NCBI GenBank assembly: GCA_965153355.1 | Contig: OZ231126.1 | Span: forward strand, 69,812,001-69,876,000 | DNA length: 64,000 nucleotides | Source of the DNA: Flaccisagitta enflata | Lineage: Eukaryota; Chaetognatha; Sagittoidea; Aphragmophora | Reading direction: 5' to 3' | Shown here: positions 12,690 to 24,170 of the stretch, piece by piece | Layout: each line of letters begins with the position of its first letter | How positions within the stretch are numbered: the stretch's first letter is position 1 | Program-made: the position numbers and the translations under genes | The notes under the pieces: model-generated | Told to the model about the DNA's origin: nothing | Seen by the model: the letters and a program-made list of their open reading frames with translations, nothing else | Database searches by the model: none

Positions 12690-13075
12690 CTGTCATTTTT
12701 TTCTTCTATCCCCCTTCCATCCACGAAGATGGAGAAGAGCTGTATCTTTGAGCACGAATCTTCTGGCGGCTCTTTCTCAGTTTCTGTCTCTTTTTTTTTC
12801 CTGTTGTGTTGTCGCGACTGCACTTTTGACCTCTTTGCATGCGTGCAATCGAAAAACAGATCAATCCAGCTCCTTGTTAGATAAATCTGTCTGCAGTTTG
12901 CACCGCATTGAAAATCCTCCATTTGTTCGGATGTTATGCCACCAAAGAATTGTGACAATTTTGCCACACTTATTTTGTCTACAATACTTTTCGAAAAAAA
13001 GCATGGAACACGTGTCCGCGTTTTAGAAAGAGGATAACCGACATCAACGAAATGAACGAAACACAAAAGATACAC
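12690..13075 (-). CDS. Weak hypothetical open frame
   Basis: On the minus strand about 125 codons stay open before the frame runs into the antisense of the (CT)n tract. It contains KLSQFFGGITSEQMEDFQCG and then a Lys/Arg/Glu-rich tail. Codon usage looks plausible, but no domain is recognised, the frame ends in a microsatellite, and no convincing splice acceptor or donor pair was identified. It may be chance. Listed only as a candidate. Confidence 0.18.
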
Positions 13076-13499
13076 ACAAAAACGGCGGACATTAATCTTC
13101 TTATAAACTCCTGATAGTATTGCTACTATGAGATGTAATAAGATTTCTACGGCGCCCGGTTACTGGTTACAGCACATTGTCATCTAACTGACTTTTGCCA
13201 AAAAAACTTAGCTCTGTGGGACAGATGTGGTTCACCGCTTAGGAATGCAAATTGGTAAGGCTTCAAAAAAGATATCCATCGCACAGAGATGAGAAAAGAA
13301 AAAAAAAAAGTGGGAATCGAAAAGAAAAAAAAGTGGGAATCTAAATGGGGATTGACTTGGATTTCAAATTTCGAGTTGATGCGACGGAATGAGTCGATGA
13401 AGATGATGATGATGACAATTGGACGGAATTAAACGTAAAGGAAAAGAAGAAGAAAAGGAAGAAGAAGAATTTGGAGGAGAAGCAGAGGATGAAGAAGAA

Positions 13500-13595
13500 G
13501 AAAAAAGAAGAAGAAGAAGAAGAAAAAGAAAAAGAAAAAGAAAAAGAAAAAGAAAAAGAAAAAGAAAAAGAAAAAGAAAAAGAAAAAGAAAAAGA
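13500..13595. repeat. (GAA)n then (AAAAAG)n purine tract
   Basis: Pure A/G strand: GAAGAA units grading into AAAAAG hexamers, ending where the hairpin-ended element starts. Confidence 0.95.
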
Positions 13596-13802
13596 ACAAG
13601 GCTGGATACACGGCCAATACCAGTCGCGGACGGGTGGGCAGGGGCGGATATGCGTGTTTTCACACTTTCCAACTCGATCACCACGGACCAACCAACCAAC
13701 CGACGGACGGACGGACGGACGGACGGACGGACGGACGGACGGACGGACGGACGGACGGACGGACAAAGCCTCTTATAGAGTCGCTTGTCCGCGACTAAAA
13801 AG
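13596..13802 (-). mobile_element. Hairpin-ended (HINE-like) element
   Basis: Plus strand: ACAAGGCTGGATACACGGCC, subterminal AGTCGCGGACGGGTGGGC, a (GGAC)n core of about 70 bp, AAAGCCTCTTATAGAGTC and the hairpin AGTCGCTTGTCCGCGACT followed by AAAAA. The 10-mer AGTCGCGGAC is shared by the subterminal box and the stem (minus-strand sense). Confidence 0.85.
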
Positions 13803-13837
13803 AAGAAGAAAAATAAAAAGAAAAAGAACAAGTCATC

Positions 13838-14316
13838 CAAGGATCGCACATGGTCAGCGGTACCCGATGGGGTGAACCGTTACGTCTGTCTGACATATTA
13901 TTCAATGAGAATTTGAGGTCTGAGAAGCTGGATTTAGGGCCCAAGAGGCTGGATTTGAGGCCCAAGAGGCTGGATTTGAGGCCCAAGAGGCTGGATTTGA
14001 GGCCCAAGAGGCTGGATTTGAGGCCCGAGAGGCTGGATTTGAGGCCCAAGAGGCTGGATTTGAGGCCCGAGAAGCTGGATTTGAGGCCTGAGAGGCTGTA
14101 TTTGAGGCCTGAGAGGCTGGATTTGAGGCCTGAGAGGCTTGATTTGAGGCCTGAGAGGCCAGAATTGAGACCTGAGAGGCCAGATTTGAGGCCTGAGAGG
14201 CTTGAGAAGCTTCGGAGGGGGGGGGACGTACGTACGTACGTACGTAATGTCAGACGGACGTAACGGTTCACCCCTGTGTCCTACAGGACATCGGCCCTTT
14301 GGGGCCGCTGCCCAAA
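13838..14316. mobile_element. Composite minisatellite element, family C
   Basis: Outer left module GATCGCACATGGTCAGCGGTA is the reverse complement of the module at 37215. Next comes GGTGAACCGTTACGTCTGTC, inverted at 14250-14275 (GACGGACGTAACGGTTCACC). Between them is a minisatellite of CTGGATTTGAGGCCCAAGAGG units (about 14 units) and a (CGTA)n box. The right end is CCTACAGGACATCGGCCCTT with GGCCGCTGCCC. Confidence 0.8.
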
Positions 14317-14317
14317 A

Positions 14318-14493
14318 AGGAAAATAAAAAGAAAAAGAAAAAGAAAAAGAAAAAGAAAAAGAAAAAGAAAAAGAAAAAGAAAAAGAAAAAGAAAAAGAAA
14401 GAGAAGGTGAAGGAGAAGGAGAAGGAGAAGAAGAAGAAGATTAAGAAGAATAGGAGGATGAAGAAGAAGAAGAAGAAGAAGAAGAAGAAGAAG

Positions 14494-14525
<32 letters not shown>

Positions 14526-14660
14526 GAAGAAAAAGAAAAAGAAAAAGAAAAAGAAAAAGAAAAAGAAATAGAAGCAGAAGCAGAAGCAGAGGCAGAAGAC
14601 GAAGACGAAGACGAAGACGAAGACGGAGAAGAGAAAGGAGAAAAGAAAAGGAATAGGAAT
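14318..14660. repeat. Compound purine repeat: AAAAAG, GAA, GAAGAC
   Basis: About 340 bp with almost no pyrimidines on the plus strand: (AAAAAG)n, (GAA)n, (AAAAAG)n again, then (GACGAA)n. Mirror-symmetric purine tracts of this kind can form triplex DNA. Confidence 0.95.
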
Positions 14661-14837
14661 AAATGAGTGGATAAAGATGACGATGAAGCTGAAGAAAATA
14701 ATTATTGGAAAAAAAAGGAAGAGAAAGAAAACAAAAATGAAAAAACGAAAAAAATAATCAATGAAAGTAAGAAGAACATAAGACGAGAAAAAATCTGAAA
14801 CAAGCCCAAGAGATGTCCAATAGATGTGTCCTTATTA

Positions 14838-15442
14838 ACACCTCTCACATAATTTGACGAACTGGCAAAATGATCAAAATTGATAGAAATAATGTATTCA
14901 GTGGGTTGAAATTTGACACAGAGGTAGCTAAAACGTTTTTTTTTTTGCAAACCAGGCAAAAATTGTGCACCCGGGAAGGTGCGTGGCTCTCGGAAAGTGT
15001 TATGCCAAAAATCCAGCGAAAGATTTTGACTGATTTTGACAAGGAAATTTTTGATGATGAGACAACATAAACCTTCTTAAGATTTACCATGGTAAAGGAA
15101 AGAAAACATCCATTCTGAGGTCCTCGTATCACTAACAGACAAAAATGAGTCTACAGTACCGAGATACAGTCAGTGACCGCTGCAAAAAATATCAAAATCC
15201 CTTGTCAAATAGAATGGTTTTAGCAACAAATTTGAAGCTTAACTAAACCTAAAATTTGCATGATATCATTTGATGAAGCTATTTTCAGCTTTTGGATGAC
15301 ATGATGTAAGGTTTTTTTGAAGAACCTTCATGGGAATAACATGTTTTAAAATTATCATTAACCTGGACTCCTGTTTTGGACATTAAAAAAAGCAGATATG
15401 GACAAGTTCTGATTCCAGTTCACCAAATCATCTGAGAGGTGT
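14838..15442. mobile_element. TA-flanked MITE, family N
   Basis: TA|ACACCTCTCACATAATTTG at the left and CAAATCATCTGAGAGGTGT|TA at the right are inverted repeats; GACGAACTGG and CCAGTTCACC extend them. 605 bp, no coding capacity. A relative is nested at 38350. Confidence 0.8.
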
Positions 15443-15564
15443 TAGATTTAAGGTGAAGAGACAGGAAGAGACATGAAGAGACACAAATTATGAGATAAAG
15501 ATGTCAACAGATTAGGAAATAAAGAGAAATGCCTAAAAATCACGTTTGGAAATTGTTCGGTTAT
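15443..15564. other. Short unassigned spacer
   Basis: AGAGACA-rich sequence between two elements; nothing recognised. Confidence 0.4.
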
Positions 15565-15640
15565 GGACCGACATACAGACAGACAGACAGACAGACCAAA
15601 GGACACAAGCTCTTATAGAGATACGGGGATGCATCTAAAA
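15565..15640 (-). mobile_element. Hairpin-ended element, terminal remnant
   Basis: GACCGACATACAGAC..(AGAC)n..AGCTCTTATAGAGATACGG then GATGCATCTAAAAA. The stem variant here is AGATGCATCCCCGTATCT on the minus strand. Confidence 0.6.
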
Positions 15641-15754
15641 AGGGAAAAAGAAAAGACAAAGCAATGATCTACGAACAAGAACAATCAAAAGCAGTACAAA
15701 TAAAGGAGACAAACGTAGCTAATCAAAATTGCGCCGGAAACTACTAAATCACTC

Positions 15755-16024
15755 AGGGGGCGTTTCTAGTCAAAGACGATCGCGTTTTGAAAGGGCCACT
15801 CGGTCGCTCGCTATGTTCGTTCGCTCGCACCACTCACTCCGCTCCCTCGCTCCGCAGCGCTCCGCTTCGCTACGCTCGTTTCGCTCACTCACTCCGTTCA
15901 CAGGCTCGCTCACTCACTTTGCTCACTCCCTCATGGGACAGTTGAAATTTTTAAATATGTGTTCACGCTGTTATCACGTTTCACGGGAACAAACGCGTTT
16001 TTCGTCTTCACTAGAAACACGCCC
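15755..16024. mobile_element. TIR element, family R (GGGCGTTTCTAGT ends)
   Basis: Left GGGGCGTTTCTAGTCAAAGA and right TCTTCACTAGAAACACGCCC are inverted. The interior is a run of CTCGCTCGCT / CACTCACTCCGCTC motifs. A reverse-oriented copy is at 58693, and a longer relative with the same kind of ends is at 28355. TCAG on both flanks is a possible short duplication. Confidence 0.75.
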
Positions 16025-16177
16025 TCAGTTGTTTTACACTTTGGGCGACAGCCACGATGTTTAGGGAATCTGACCGACTATCCATCCCTTCATCCATGAG
16101 GCATAGATTGAGAGGCTCAAATCCTGTCAATGTAGTGCAAAGTTTGGCTAGATAGAGAGCCCCAAACTTACATTGCT

Positions 16178-16575
16178 CTTTTCTTTTCTTTTGTTTTCTT
16201 TTGTTTTCTTTTCTTTTCTTTTGTTTTCTTTTCTTTTCTTTTGTTTTCTTTTGTTTTCTTTTGTTTTCTTTTGTTTTCTTTTCATTTCTTTTCTTTTCTT
16301 TTCTTTCTTTCTTTTTTCTTTTCTTTCTTTTTTTTCTTTTCTTTCTTTTCCTTTCCTTTCCTTTTCCTTTTCCTTTTCCTTTCCTTTCCTTTTCCTTTTT
16401 CTTTTCTTTTTTTCATTTCTTTCCTTTTCCTTTTCTTCTTTTCTTTCTCTTTCTTTTCTTTCTTTTTTTCTTTTCTTTTTCTTTTCTTTTTCTTTTCTTT
16501 TTCTTTCTTTTCTTTCTTTTCTTTCTTTTCTTTCTTTTCTTTTGTTTTTGTTTTTTTTTTTCTTTTTCTTTTCTT
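16178..16575. repeat. (TTTTC)n pentanucleotide array
   Basis: About 400 bp of TTTTC/TTTTG/TTTCC units on the plus strand. All open frames here are repeat artefacts. Confidence 0.97.
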
Positions 16576-16635
16576 TTTAGTTGCGGACACGCAACTCTAT
16601 AAGAGGCTTTGTCCGTCCGTTGGTCCGTCTGTGGA
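16573..16635 (+). mobile_element. Hairpin end of HINE-like element
   Basis: TTTTTAGTTGCGGACACGC then AACTCTATAAGAGGCTTTG and CCGTCCGTTGG. The stem is AGTTGCG/CGCAACT, with both arms changed relative to AGTCGCG/CGCGACT. The other end is missing. Confidence 0.7.
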
Positions 16636-16639
16636 CACG

Positions 16640-17096
16640 CGTCAATAAGTGGGAAAACAAGTGTTTTAGAAGCTTTTTGTGTATGTGTCTGTATTGGAAG
16701 GGGTTTGGGTGGGGCGTTGGGTGTGGATGGGGGTTGGCTGCCCCTACCCACCCCCGCCGCAACGATGTTGTGACCCCGCGTCACTTGTTCTTTTTCTTTT
16801 TCTTTTTGTTTTTCTTCGTCGTCTCCATCAACTCCTACAGCTCTTTCGTTATTTCATAAAACACATCTCAGGTTTTTACGTCAACGATGCATGATTCCGT
16901 TACAAGAAATCGAGTGCTATGAACGGCGAACGTCATTAATAATTTGTTGCGCGATGAAAATGAAGGCACTTACACATGAGAAATAGTTAAAACATGGCGT
17001 TTGCTACACAGGAAAACTAACAACGAAAAAAAAAAAATTTTGAAACATATAAGGATTTTCTAAAAACTTTTTTCCGACACAAACGCATCAAAAACT
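16640..17096. other. 5' flank of gene A
   Basis: Contains a G-rich stretch near 16690-16740 and a (CTTTTT)n tract at 16790-16815. No TATA box was recognised. In-frame TAA at 17061 lies upstream of the start codon, with no AG acceptor between them. Confidence 0.45.
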
Positions 17097-17881
17097 ATGA
17101 CGACGGATACTTACTTGAAGATAGACACGCACGATAGCGCCGCTAACGAATCGCCCGTTATAACCCTGAATGACGATTTTGCGTGCGCCGTAACGTCGCA
17201 TGACGCCTCCTCGGCAAATGCCATAGGCATGTATGACGCAGAATCTGATATGGCTGTGACGAACCGAATTGTCCCCGCGACCATCGCGTCAACGGAAGTG
17301 AAGAACTTCGTTGACGAAAATGATGCTTCTAAAAAAGGAGCGATGATAGTTGATCCTTACGTGAGAGACAGTTGTTACAAAAAAGAGACTATGAGGGTTG
17401 ATGACAGTTGTTACGTCAACGCCGCGTTTGACACCGAAGATGGCTTGGCCAAGGGGAACTTTATCGGCGCCGCGCTACAACACGCCACGCCGCGTCACGC
17501 CGAGCCACGTCAGCCAATCAATGACGACGTCAACTACGTCACTAACGACATAGGCTACGCCAAAAACGACGCCATTGGTTTCGCTCCGAGCAACCTGGCA
17601 AATACGAATGATGAAAATCATTTGGGAAGAAACTCATCATCGGATTATGCCAATGTGATAATTGGTAACGCGGCGAGTGTTAATTACGATGATAACCATG
17701 ATGACGTCAACAACTACGTCACGGCGGCGAATAACCCTCGCAAACCCAACTCGACCGAGAGTCGTATCAGCGATGCCGGATTTGTCATGGAGAATGTCAA
17801 CGCTGTCCGAAACGAAGACAAAAACGCTGATATTCTTGAACTGGTGGGCGGAGATGCATCCCCATCGTATATCAATTCCAG
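17097..17881 (+). CDS. Gene A exon 1: N-terminus of MARVEL-domain protein
   Basis: Encodes residues 1-261 plus two bases of a gene whose later exons carry a MARVEL membrane domain. ATG at 17097 follows an in-frame TAA (17061) with no splice acceptor between, so the start is well supported. The protein is acidic and disordered, rich in Asp, Asn, Ala and Thr, with a repeated DDVN(N)YVT motif (residues about 142 and 201). No signal peptide or helix bundle is seen. The exon most likely ends at CAG|GTCATT (17881); two leftover bases AG plus the first base of the next exon restore an Arg codon. The donor is weak, and without splicing the frame would stop at TGA 17913, so a single-exon ORF of 272 residues is the alternative. 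Confidence 0.65.
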
Positions 17882-18444
17882 GTCATTTAAAACAGTCAAA
17901 ATGCAAATGGGATGATTAAACCTGTTTTTTCAAACAGTCACTTAGTTCATATTAGGGATGTTGTTCCACCTATCATACTACTCAGTACCTTGGATTGGAA
18001 TGTCCGGCGGTCGCAGTAAGCTTGACCTCGATTCTATCCTTTAAGGGTATGGTTTCTTAGCAATGTTGCCCCCGGGTGATTTGTTGCATTTTGGTAACAA
18101 AGGTAATACACATTAGCCCTAACTATTTTGGTAAGGAGTTTTCTTTTGGGTTAGAGTGAGAGGGAATGTTATTCAGATTCTGTTCTATGGAAAACTAGGA
18201 GTGATGCGCGTGGTGACTGGTCAGTGAGGGCTCACAAGGCCCTCTTCCATTTTTTTTTTTTTTTTTTTTAGTTTGGGTATAGTGAGGGATGTTGTTCCAC
18301 CTATCATATTTCTTAGGAATTGAAGTGGTTTGACACGGACTGTGCCAATTTTCTTTTTTTTTTTGGCCTTGTTCAGAGGGACTAGGCTGTGAGTGACAAT
18401 TGTGCTATGTTGTTCAAATTTAGAGTCCGCCATGTTTTCTTATA

Positions 18445-19057
18445 TGTCATGGTGTACAGGAACAGGAAATTTTGGTTTCATTTCAATTTTTGCTTGTGAT
18501 ATAGATTTACTATCAAAAAATATTAATGGAATCATAGTTAAGTATTTTCAATATAATGTATAAGGTGTTTTAACAATGTTTTTGAACAAAAAATACTGAC
18601 TATGGTTTCATAACAATCAGAAATAAACAATGAAAGTTTGAATTCTTTAAAAAGAATGGTGAACAAAATTTCAAAACGTTGTTAGGTGAAATTATATCAC
18701 AGCTTCAGTAAATAGAATTTTGCATTTTGAAGAACATGGCCCTTTTCTTATATGTTTTTGAAAAGAGGCCATGTGTTTGGAAATGCAAATTTCCTTATTT
18801 TTTTGCAATGATATAATTTCACTTAACAGGAGTAAGATGACAAACTTTGATTCTCTATAAAAAATCTTCTTTTTTCTATGTTTTTTCAATACATTATATT
18901 CATCAAATCTGTATTTCAGAGATTATCTATGCAAAAATTTATTGTTAAATACTTGAAAAATGTTTTTTCAGAAAAAAAAAATTATAGAAAAATGATATAA
19001 AAATATTTAAAAATTTGTAATGACGCATGAAATTTCTTCTTCCCGTACACTGCGTCA
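18445..19057. mobile_element. TA-flanked MITE, family M (gene A intron 1)
   Basis: TA|TGTCATGGTGTACAGGAA and CCCGTACACTGCGTCA|TA are inverted ends. The inner palindrome carries GTTAGGTGAAATTATATCA against GATATAATTTCACTTAAC. 613 bp. Same family as 11747 and 29437. Confidence 0.8.
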
Positions 19058-19184
19058 TATTGTGGGCTAATTGTAACACAAACCATGAAAATGAAAATCA
19101 GTGACTGAAAGGAAATTTCTAGCTCTATTCGTTTAGATTTTTTCAGCTGAAAGCGTTAAATGATTCACCTTGATTTACAAGGTA

Positions 19185-19407
19185 ACAAGGCCGAATACAC
19201 GGCTACCCTAGTCGCGTGCGGGTGGGCAGGAGCAGTGCCGGAGAAGGTCACTTGGGCATCTGGGCAGGAGCCGTATGCTAAAAAAGCTCAAAAACGCAAA
19301 TGAAGTAAAAAGGGGACCAAACTATCAACCGACTGACCGACCGACCGACCAACCGACCGACCAACCGACATAGCGGGGTGTGGAGTCGCGTAGCACGCGA
19401 CTAAAAA
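19185..19407 (-). mobile_element. Hairpin-ended (HINE-like) element (gene A intron 1)
   Basis: ACAAGGCCGAATACACGGCT, subterminal AGTCGCGTGCGGGTGGGC, two GGGCAGGAGC boxes, a (GACC)n core, then GCGGGGTGTGGAGTCGCG and the hairpin AGTCGCGTAGCACGCGACT with AAAAA. The AGTCGCGTGC motif is shared between ends (minus-strand sense for the stem). Confidence 0.85.
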
Positions 19408-19774
19408 TCCTCTTTTGAAATTCTTGCACTTGCATTTCGATATGTCCTGTGTACAACAATCTTAGAAGCATAGAAAAACCGGTGACCACTGTAAAGAACT
19501 TCAAAAGTTCTTTCATTTGCCACCAAGCAGTGCTCATGTGCTTGAATTGTTTAGATTTTACAACGAAATAAACGTACCCCTCTCCATAAAATCATAGTGG
19601 CAAAAACTGACTCTTAATTTGAGCACGATAGTAGAATTGCCTTCATTTGATAGTTAATTATCACCCGTTGCGATTGCAAATCTGATTTGAACACTTTTAA
19701 CGCGAGCTAGTGTGACGGTTGTAGATCTCATAAGAAATCAAATTTTTAGTCGTATCATCTACTAATCAATCCAG

Positions 19775-20019
19775 ATTAGGAATGAGGTCGATGACCCTGG
19801 AGCCACTTCCCGATTATCCATCCACGGCTTCATCGCATGTGACAATGGTGAGCATGCAAGACATGCCAGAGGACATGCCTGGCTTGCTTCCCGCGTCAGG
19901 TGCCTTGGGTATGCCAGTTACGATCAGCGTTACAAAGGAGACGACGAAGAATGATGATTTATCAAGGGCCGTAAGAGAGCAACATCAGAGAAAAACAAAG
20001 GCTCATCCGAGATTTCAAG
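19775..20019 (+). CDS. Gene A exon 2
   Basis: 245-nt exon. Acceptor CTAATCAATCCAG|ATTAGG has a CTAAT branch-like motif just upstream. The donor is CAAG|GTTAGT. It enters in phase 2 and leaves in phase 1, matching exon 1 and exon 3 exactly. It encodes about 82 residues (MTLEPLPDYPSTASSHVTMV... to ..KAHPRFQ), Ser/Thr/Met/Pro-rich and predicted disordered, with a basic stretch near the end. No domain of its own. Removing the intron fuses it to the Thr/Pro-rich segment of exon 3. Confidence 0.75.
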
Positions 20020-20043
20020 GTTAGTGTGGATGGACTGGGGGAA

Positions 20044-20447
20044 AACAAGCCCAAGAGGGCAACAGTCGCGTGCGTCTGGAAATGACAGACAAAATGTTAA
20101 AAATGTCAGGAAATGTTAAAAAATGTTAAAAAATGTTAGATAATGTTAAATGATGTTAAAAAATGTTAAAAAATGTTAAAAAATGTTAAAAAATGTTAAA
20201 AAATGTTAAAAAATGTTAAAAAATGTTAAAAAATGTTAAAAAATGTTAAAAAGCCAAAAAAGTCAGTAAGTGTTAAAAAATGTTAAAGATTGTTAAAAAA
20301 TGCTAAAAAATGTTAAAAAATGTTAAAAAATGTTAAAAAACGTCAAGAAACGTCAAAAATTTAAAAATGTGACGGACGGACCGACCGACCTACCGACCTA
20401 CCGACCGACACGGCAAGGTGTAGAGTCGCGTGCACGCGACTAAAAAT
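20044..20447 (-). mobile_element. Hairpin-ended element with minisatellite core (gene A intron 2)
   Basis: Starts AACAAGCCCAAGAGGGCAAC with subterminal AGTCGCGTGCGTC, 25 bp after the exon 2 donor. The core is an (AATGTTAAAA)n 11-bp minisatellite (20096-20366), then (GACC)n and the hairpin AGTCGCGTGCACGCGACT with AAAAA. Confidence 0.8.
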
Positions 20448-20474
20448 GAGAAACACAATGAATTTCAATTACCG

Positions 20475-20684
20475 TTTTTAGTCGCGTGCACGCGACTCTA
20501 CACCCCGCTTTGTCCGTTGGTCGGTTGGTCGGTTGGTCGGTCGGTCGGTCACACTTTACTTCTTTTATGATTTTTATATGTGGACCTCACTGCTCCTGCC
20601 CAAATTGTCTAGTGACCTCAAATATGGCCCCTGCCCACCCGCACGCGACTTCGGTAGCCGTGTATCCGGTTCTCGCTTGTTTTC
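20475..20684 (+). mobile_element. Hairpin-ended (HINE-like) element (gene A intron 2)
   Basis: TTTTTAGTCGCGTGCACGC with perfect palindrome AGTCGCGTGCACGCGACT, CTACACCCCGCTTTGTCC, a (GGTC)n core, GCTCCTGCCCAAATTGTC, GCACGCGACT and GTGTATCCGG. It faces the previous copy head to head, 27 bp away, so the two hairpins adjoin. Confidence 0.85.
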
Positions 20685-20699
20685 TAGTTTAACTGTCTG

Positions 20700-20796
20700 T
20701 CTGTCTGTCTATCCGTCTATCTGTCTGTCTTTTTGTCAGTTTGTCTTTCTAGATATGAATCAGTGATTGGCCGACGCGTCAAACGTGTCAAATGGG

Positions 20797-20858
<62 letters not shown>

Positions 20859-20910
20859 CCATCACCATCACCATCACCATCACCATCATCATCATCATCA
20901 TCATCATCAA
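20700..20910. repeat. (GTCT)n and (ATC)n microsatellites
   Basis: Short GTCTGTCT tract at 20695-20750, then about 37 ATC units (some CACCAT) at 20798-20908. The His and Ser homopolymer frames are artefacts within intron 2. Confidence 0.95.
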
Positions 20911-21251
20911 ACCCTTTTGATCAAGTCAATCACGTCAAATCTTTTAATCCACGTTTGCAGAATTTGTTGACCGGGCTTCAATCGTCAGAAGATCATTGAG
21001 GAACATCAATCTGCCGAAGCCTAATTACGGTAATTTTTGTGTGTTTTTGTTGAGAGATAAACACTGGTAAGTTTTGAACTGACACAAAGACAACAGACTA
21101 CGCATTAAGCAACCGAATAACCTACCCTACAAGAAACAAAACAACGAAAAACAACCAAATAACAAAACAACCAAACATCAAATTGGCCAAACACAATGAA
21201 CAGAAAGCAAACATAATACCGACCCACCGAAACAAACAAAAAGCAATCAAA

Positions 21252-21480
21252 TGAAAAAAACAAACAAACAAACAAACAAACAAACAAACAAACAAACAAA
21301 CAAACAAACAACCAAACAGACAAACAAACAAACAAACAAACAAACAAACAAACAAACAAACAAACAAACAAACAAACAAACAAACCAACAAACCAACAAA
21401 CAAACAAACAAAATACAAACAAACAAACAAAAAACAAGCAAACAAACAAACAAACAATTAATCAAAAAAACAAAAAACGA
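21252..21480. repeat. (AAAC)n microsatellite
   Basis: Roughly 50 AAAC units with a few interruptions, in gene A intron 2, ending about 80 bp before the exon 3 acceptor. Confidence 0.95.
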
Positions 21481-21561
21481 AAAAAAAAAAAAAACGAACA
21501 GACATACAAACAAACCAACAAATTAAGCACAAACGTCACTTACAATGTAAAATTTGTCCAG

Positions 21562-21935
21562 GACGACGAACAACAACAACAACAACAACAACGACCGGAC
21601 CAACACCACCGCCACCGACTTCCTCCACGGAAGTTAGTCAATCTGCTCAACAGCAGCAGCCGGTGGGTGCTGTTGATTTGACGCAAACGACGCAAACTAA
21701 GGATGAAGCATCGAGAAGAACGTCAAGAACGCCGCGTCCGGTGGTTGAACGATCGACCCGTCGAGGAGCGCCGGCGTTGACGAGAATGTCGGATGTGGCG
21801 GCGCCTTTAAGCGGAGACACGCCGTCGACGATGTCGACGACGACGACGACGACGACGACGAGCGATGGAAGTGGAATCGGTATTGACGCCAAGTACCTGA
21901 GATCGGCGCCAGGAGGAATAAAATTAGTGCAAATG
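21562..21935 (+). CDS. Gene A exon 3: Thr/Pro-rich linker and MARVEL start
   Basis: Acceptor TTTGTCCAG|GACGACG gives phase 1 entry. One base G from exon 2 plus GA makes Gly, then Arg-Arg, a poly-Thr run, PTPPPPTSSTEVSQSAQQQQ and a second poly-Thr run (residues about 431-438). The exon ends ..IDAKYLRSAPGGIKLVQM|GTAATG in phase 0. The YLRSxPGxIKLVQ segment is the typical start of the first MARVEL helix in MAL/plasmolipin/CMTM proteins, and it reads straight into exon 4. The donor lies 6 bases from a (GA)n tract. Confidence 0.85.
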
Positions 21936-21940
21936 GTAAT

Positions 21941-21941
<1 letters not shown>

Positions 21942-22036
<95 letters not shown>

Positions 22037-22045
22037 CTGACAGTC

Positions 22046-22124
<79 letters not shown>

Positions 22125-22130
22125 TAGACA
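21942..22130. repeat. (GA)n plus (GACA)n at start of gene A intron 3
   Basis: About 45 GA units beginning six bases after the exon 3 donor GT, then about 22 GACA units. Complementary to the (TC)n tract at the other end of the intron. Confidence 0.97.
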
Positions 22131-22138
22131 AGATTGTA

Positions 22139-22924
22139 CAGCGAATGATAGGTGGAACAGGCCTTATGTGTATATGGGATAGCTTTAGAAGCACATTAGT
22201 CAGACTTGCTCATTACATGAATCATGCAGATGACAAGCATATAAAAGCTTGCGCAGCTTTTGACAAAAACATCCTATTTTCCATCACAAAAAAACTGAAA
22301 AATTTGCTGGCGCAGCTGAATTTGATATGCCAAAGGACTTAACCAATAAACCTATATTAAAACGAGCAAAAATTATTGCAAAAAGGTTCAAAGAAGCCAC
22401 AATAAAGGACAAATATGAGAAGTTTGTTTCAAAACCCCAACATAGCGTCCATTTCAGACAAATGACAGAATATGTTTTTGATATGAAAGCAAGCCTGAAA
22501 TGACTTGAAAAATGTCACTTTTGTGACATGCAGGAACTGGCTATCTTCACCCGGTGGCATGAGAAAAATATCCTTAAAACTTATACTGATGACACCTGTA
22601 GAGTGTGTAAAAAGAAAACTGAGACTACTTCCCACATCCTTGCCGGCTGAGACACTCTGGCAAAAAAGGAGTACCTTGAACGCCATAATAGAGTTGCTAA
22701 CTACGTCCACTATGAAATCTGCAAAAAATACAACATACAAACTGAAAAGAAATGGCTTTGCACTGCCCAGCAGAGGTTTATATGGATAACAAAGTTGAAA
22801 TCCTATGGGATAAGATTTTTACCACGGACAGGGAAGTGGGTGCAAATAGGCCGGTGATAGTTGTCAGAGTCAAACTGAATGGAAAAGTATACATCATACC
22901 ACTCGGCTAAAAAAAAAAAAAAAG
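22139..22924 (+). mobile_element. Decayed LINE C-terminus in gene A intron 3
   Basis: Frames from 22139 read RMIGGTGLMCIWDSFRSTLV, then, after frame changes, TDDTCRVCKKKTETTSHILAG, a stop where a zinc-binding Cys is expected, KEYLERHNRVANYVHYEICK and IVVRVKLNGKVYIIPLG. This is the post-RT region of an invertebrate non-LTR retrotransposon with its C-terminal CCHC-type motif. It has at least two internal stops and two frameshifts, and an A-rich tail (22909-22924). It differs from the LINEs at 5250 and 8971. Inactive. Confidence 0.85.
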
Positions 22925-23373
<449 letters not shown>

Positions 23374-23379
23374 AATGAC

Positions 23380-24170
23380 AAGCTCATACTCCTGCCAAGG
23401 ACGAACTATTCATGTCTGAATTGCATTATTAAGAAAAACGGTGTGACAAAAATTGCTAATCGAAAAAATAAAACAATATTTGCCCTTTTTCCAATTGGTG
23501 AAAATTTTCTTCAAACCTATACCATTTCTAAACAAATAAAGCTACAGACACCAGACACAACTCAAATGAAAGATCTTTTGAAGGGGTTTACAGGCATCAC
23601 CAATTTTAATCCATTTTTCTTACGTTACATCGTGTCATGGATCAGAAGAAAGGTTTTAAAAATCCACCATTTTTAAAGTCCCCAAGCTTGATAAGTAAAC
23701 TATGAAAAAAATAGTGAATCGTATCGGAAATCGATATCTAGCTATATCTAATAATCGATATATAGCTATCTCTTCTCGTATCTATTGGAGACGAGAATTA
23801 TCTAGATAGTGCAGTAGATCGTAATCTAGTTTGTACGACCTGTATCGTCAGTGGTTAATCTAGACCAATCCCAGCTCTGTATCTCAAACGGTTTAGAAGC
23901 TAGAGCCTTGCAAAGAGAAGCACTAATTTGCTAAAATGCATTTTTGCATAATGATTGCAAAACTGAAATGGGCAACATTTTCGCTCAAACTAATGCCATT
24001 TCTAAACAAAAAAAGATAGCAATACCAGATTGGCGCCAAACGAAAGTACTTTTGAAGGGTTTTCAGATGACCTAAGATTTTAGTAGGTTTTTCTTTGATT
24101 CATAGGTAGAATTAGCCATCCAAGAGTGCGTCTTTTTTTTTTTTTTTTGTCGTATCGTAGATATCAGTTG
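23380..24170. repeat. Family X-related fragments
   Basis: Two diverged pieces (about 23380-23660 and 23860-24110) carry CCATTTCTAAAC(A)AA..AAAGCTA(C/G) and CAAATGAAAGATCTTTTGAAG words found in the right arm of the element at 2053. The ends are lost. Between them is an ATCGATAT-rich stretch. 24170-24730 holds nothing recognised. Confidence 0.5.

Noticed and set aside
15729-16064. 111-codon frame with Ser-Leu-Arg-Ser repeats
   Set aside because: Translation of the TIR family R element; its inverse copy at 58693 shows it is repetitive DNA.
17882-17915. Unspliced end of gene A exon 1 (stop at 17913)
   Set aside because: Possible, but the three later exons join in phase and carry a recognisable domain, so splicing at 17881 is preferred.
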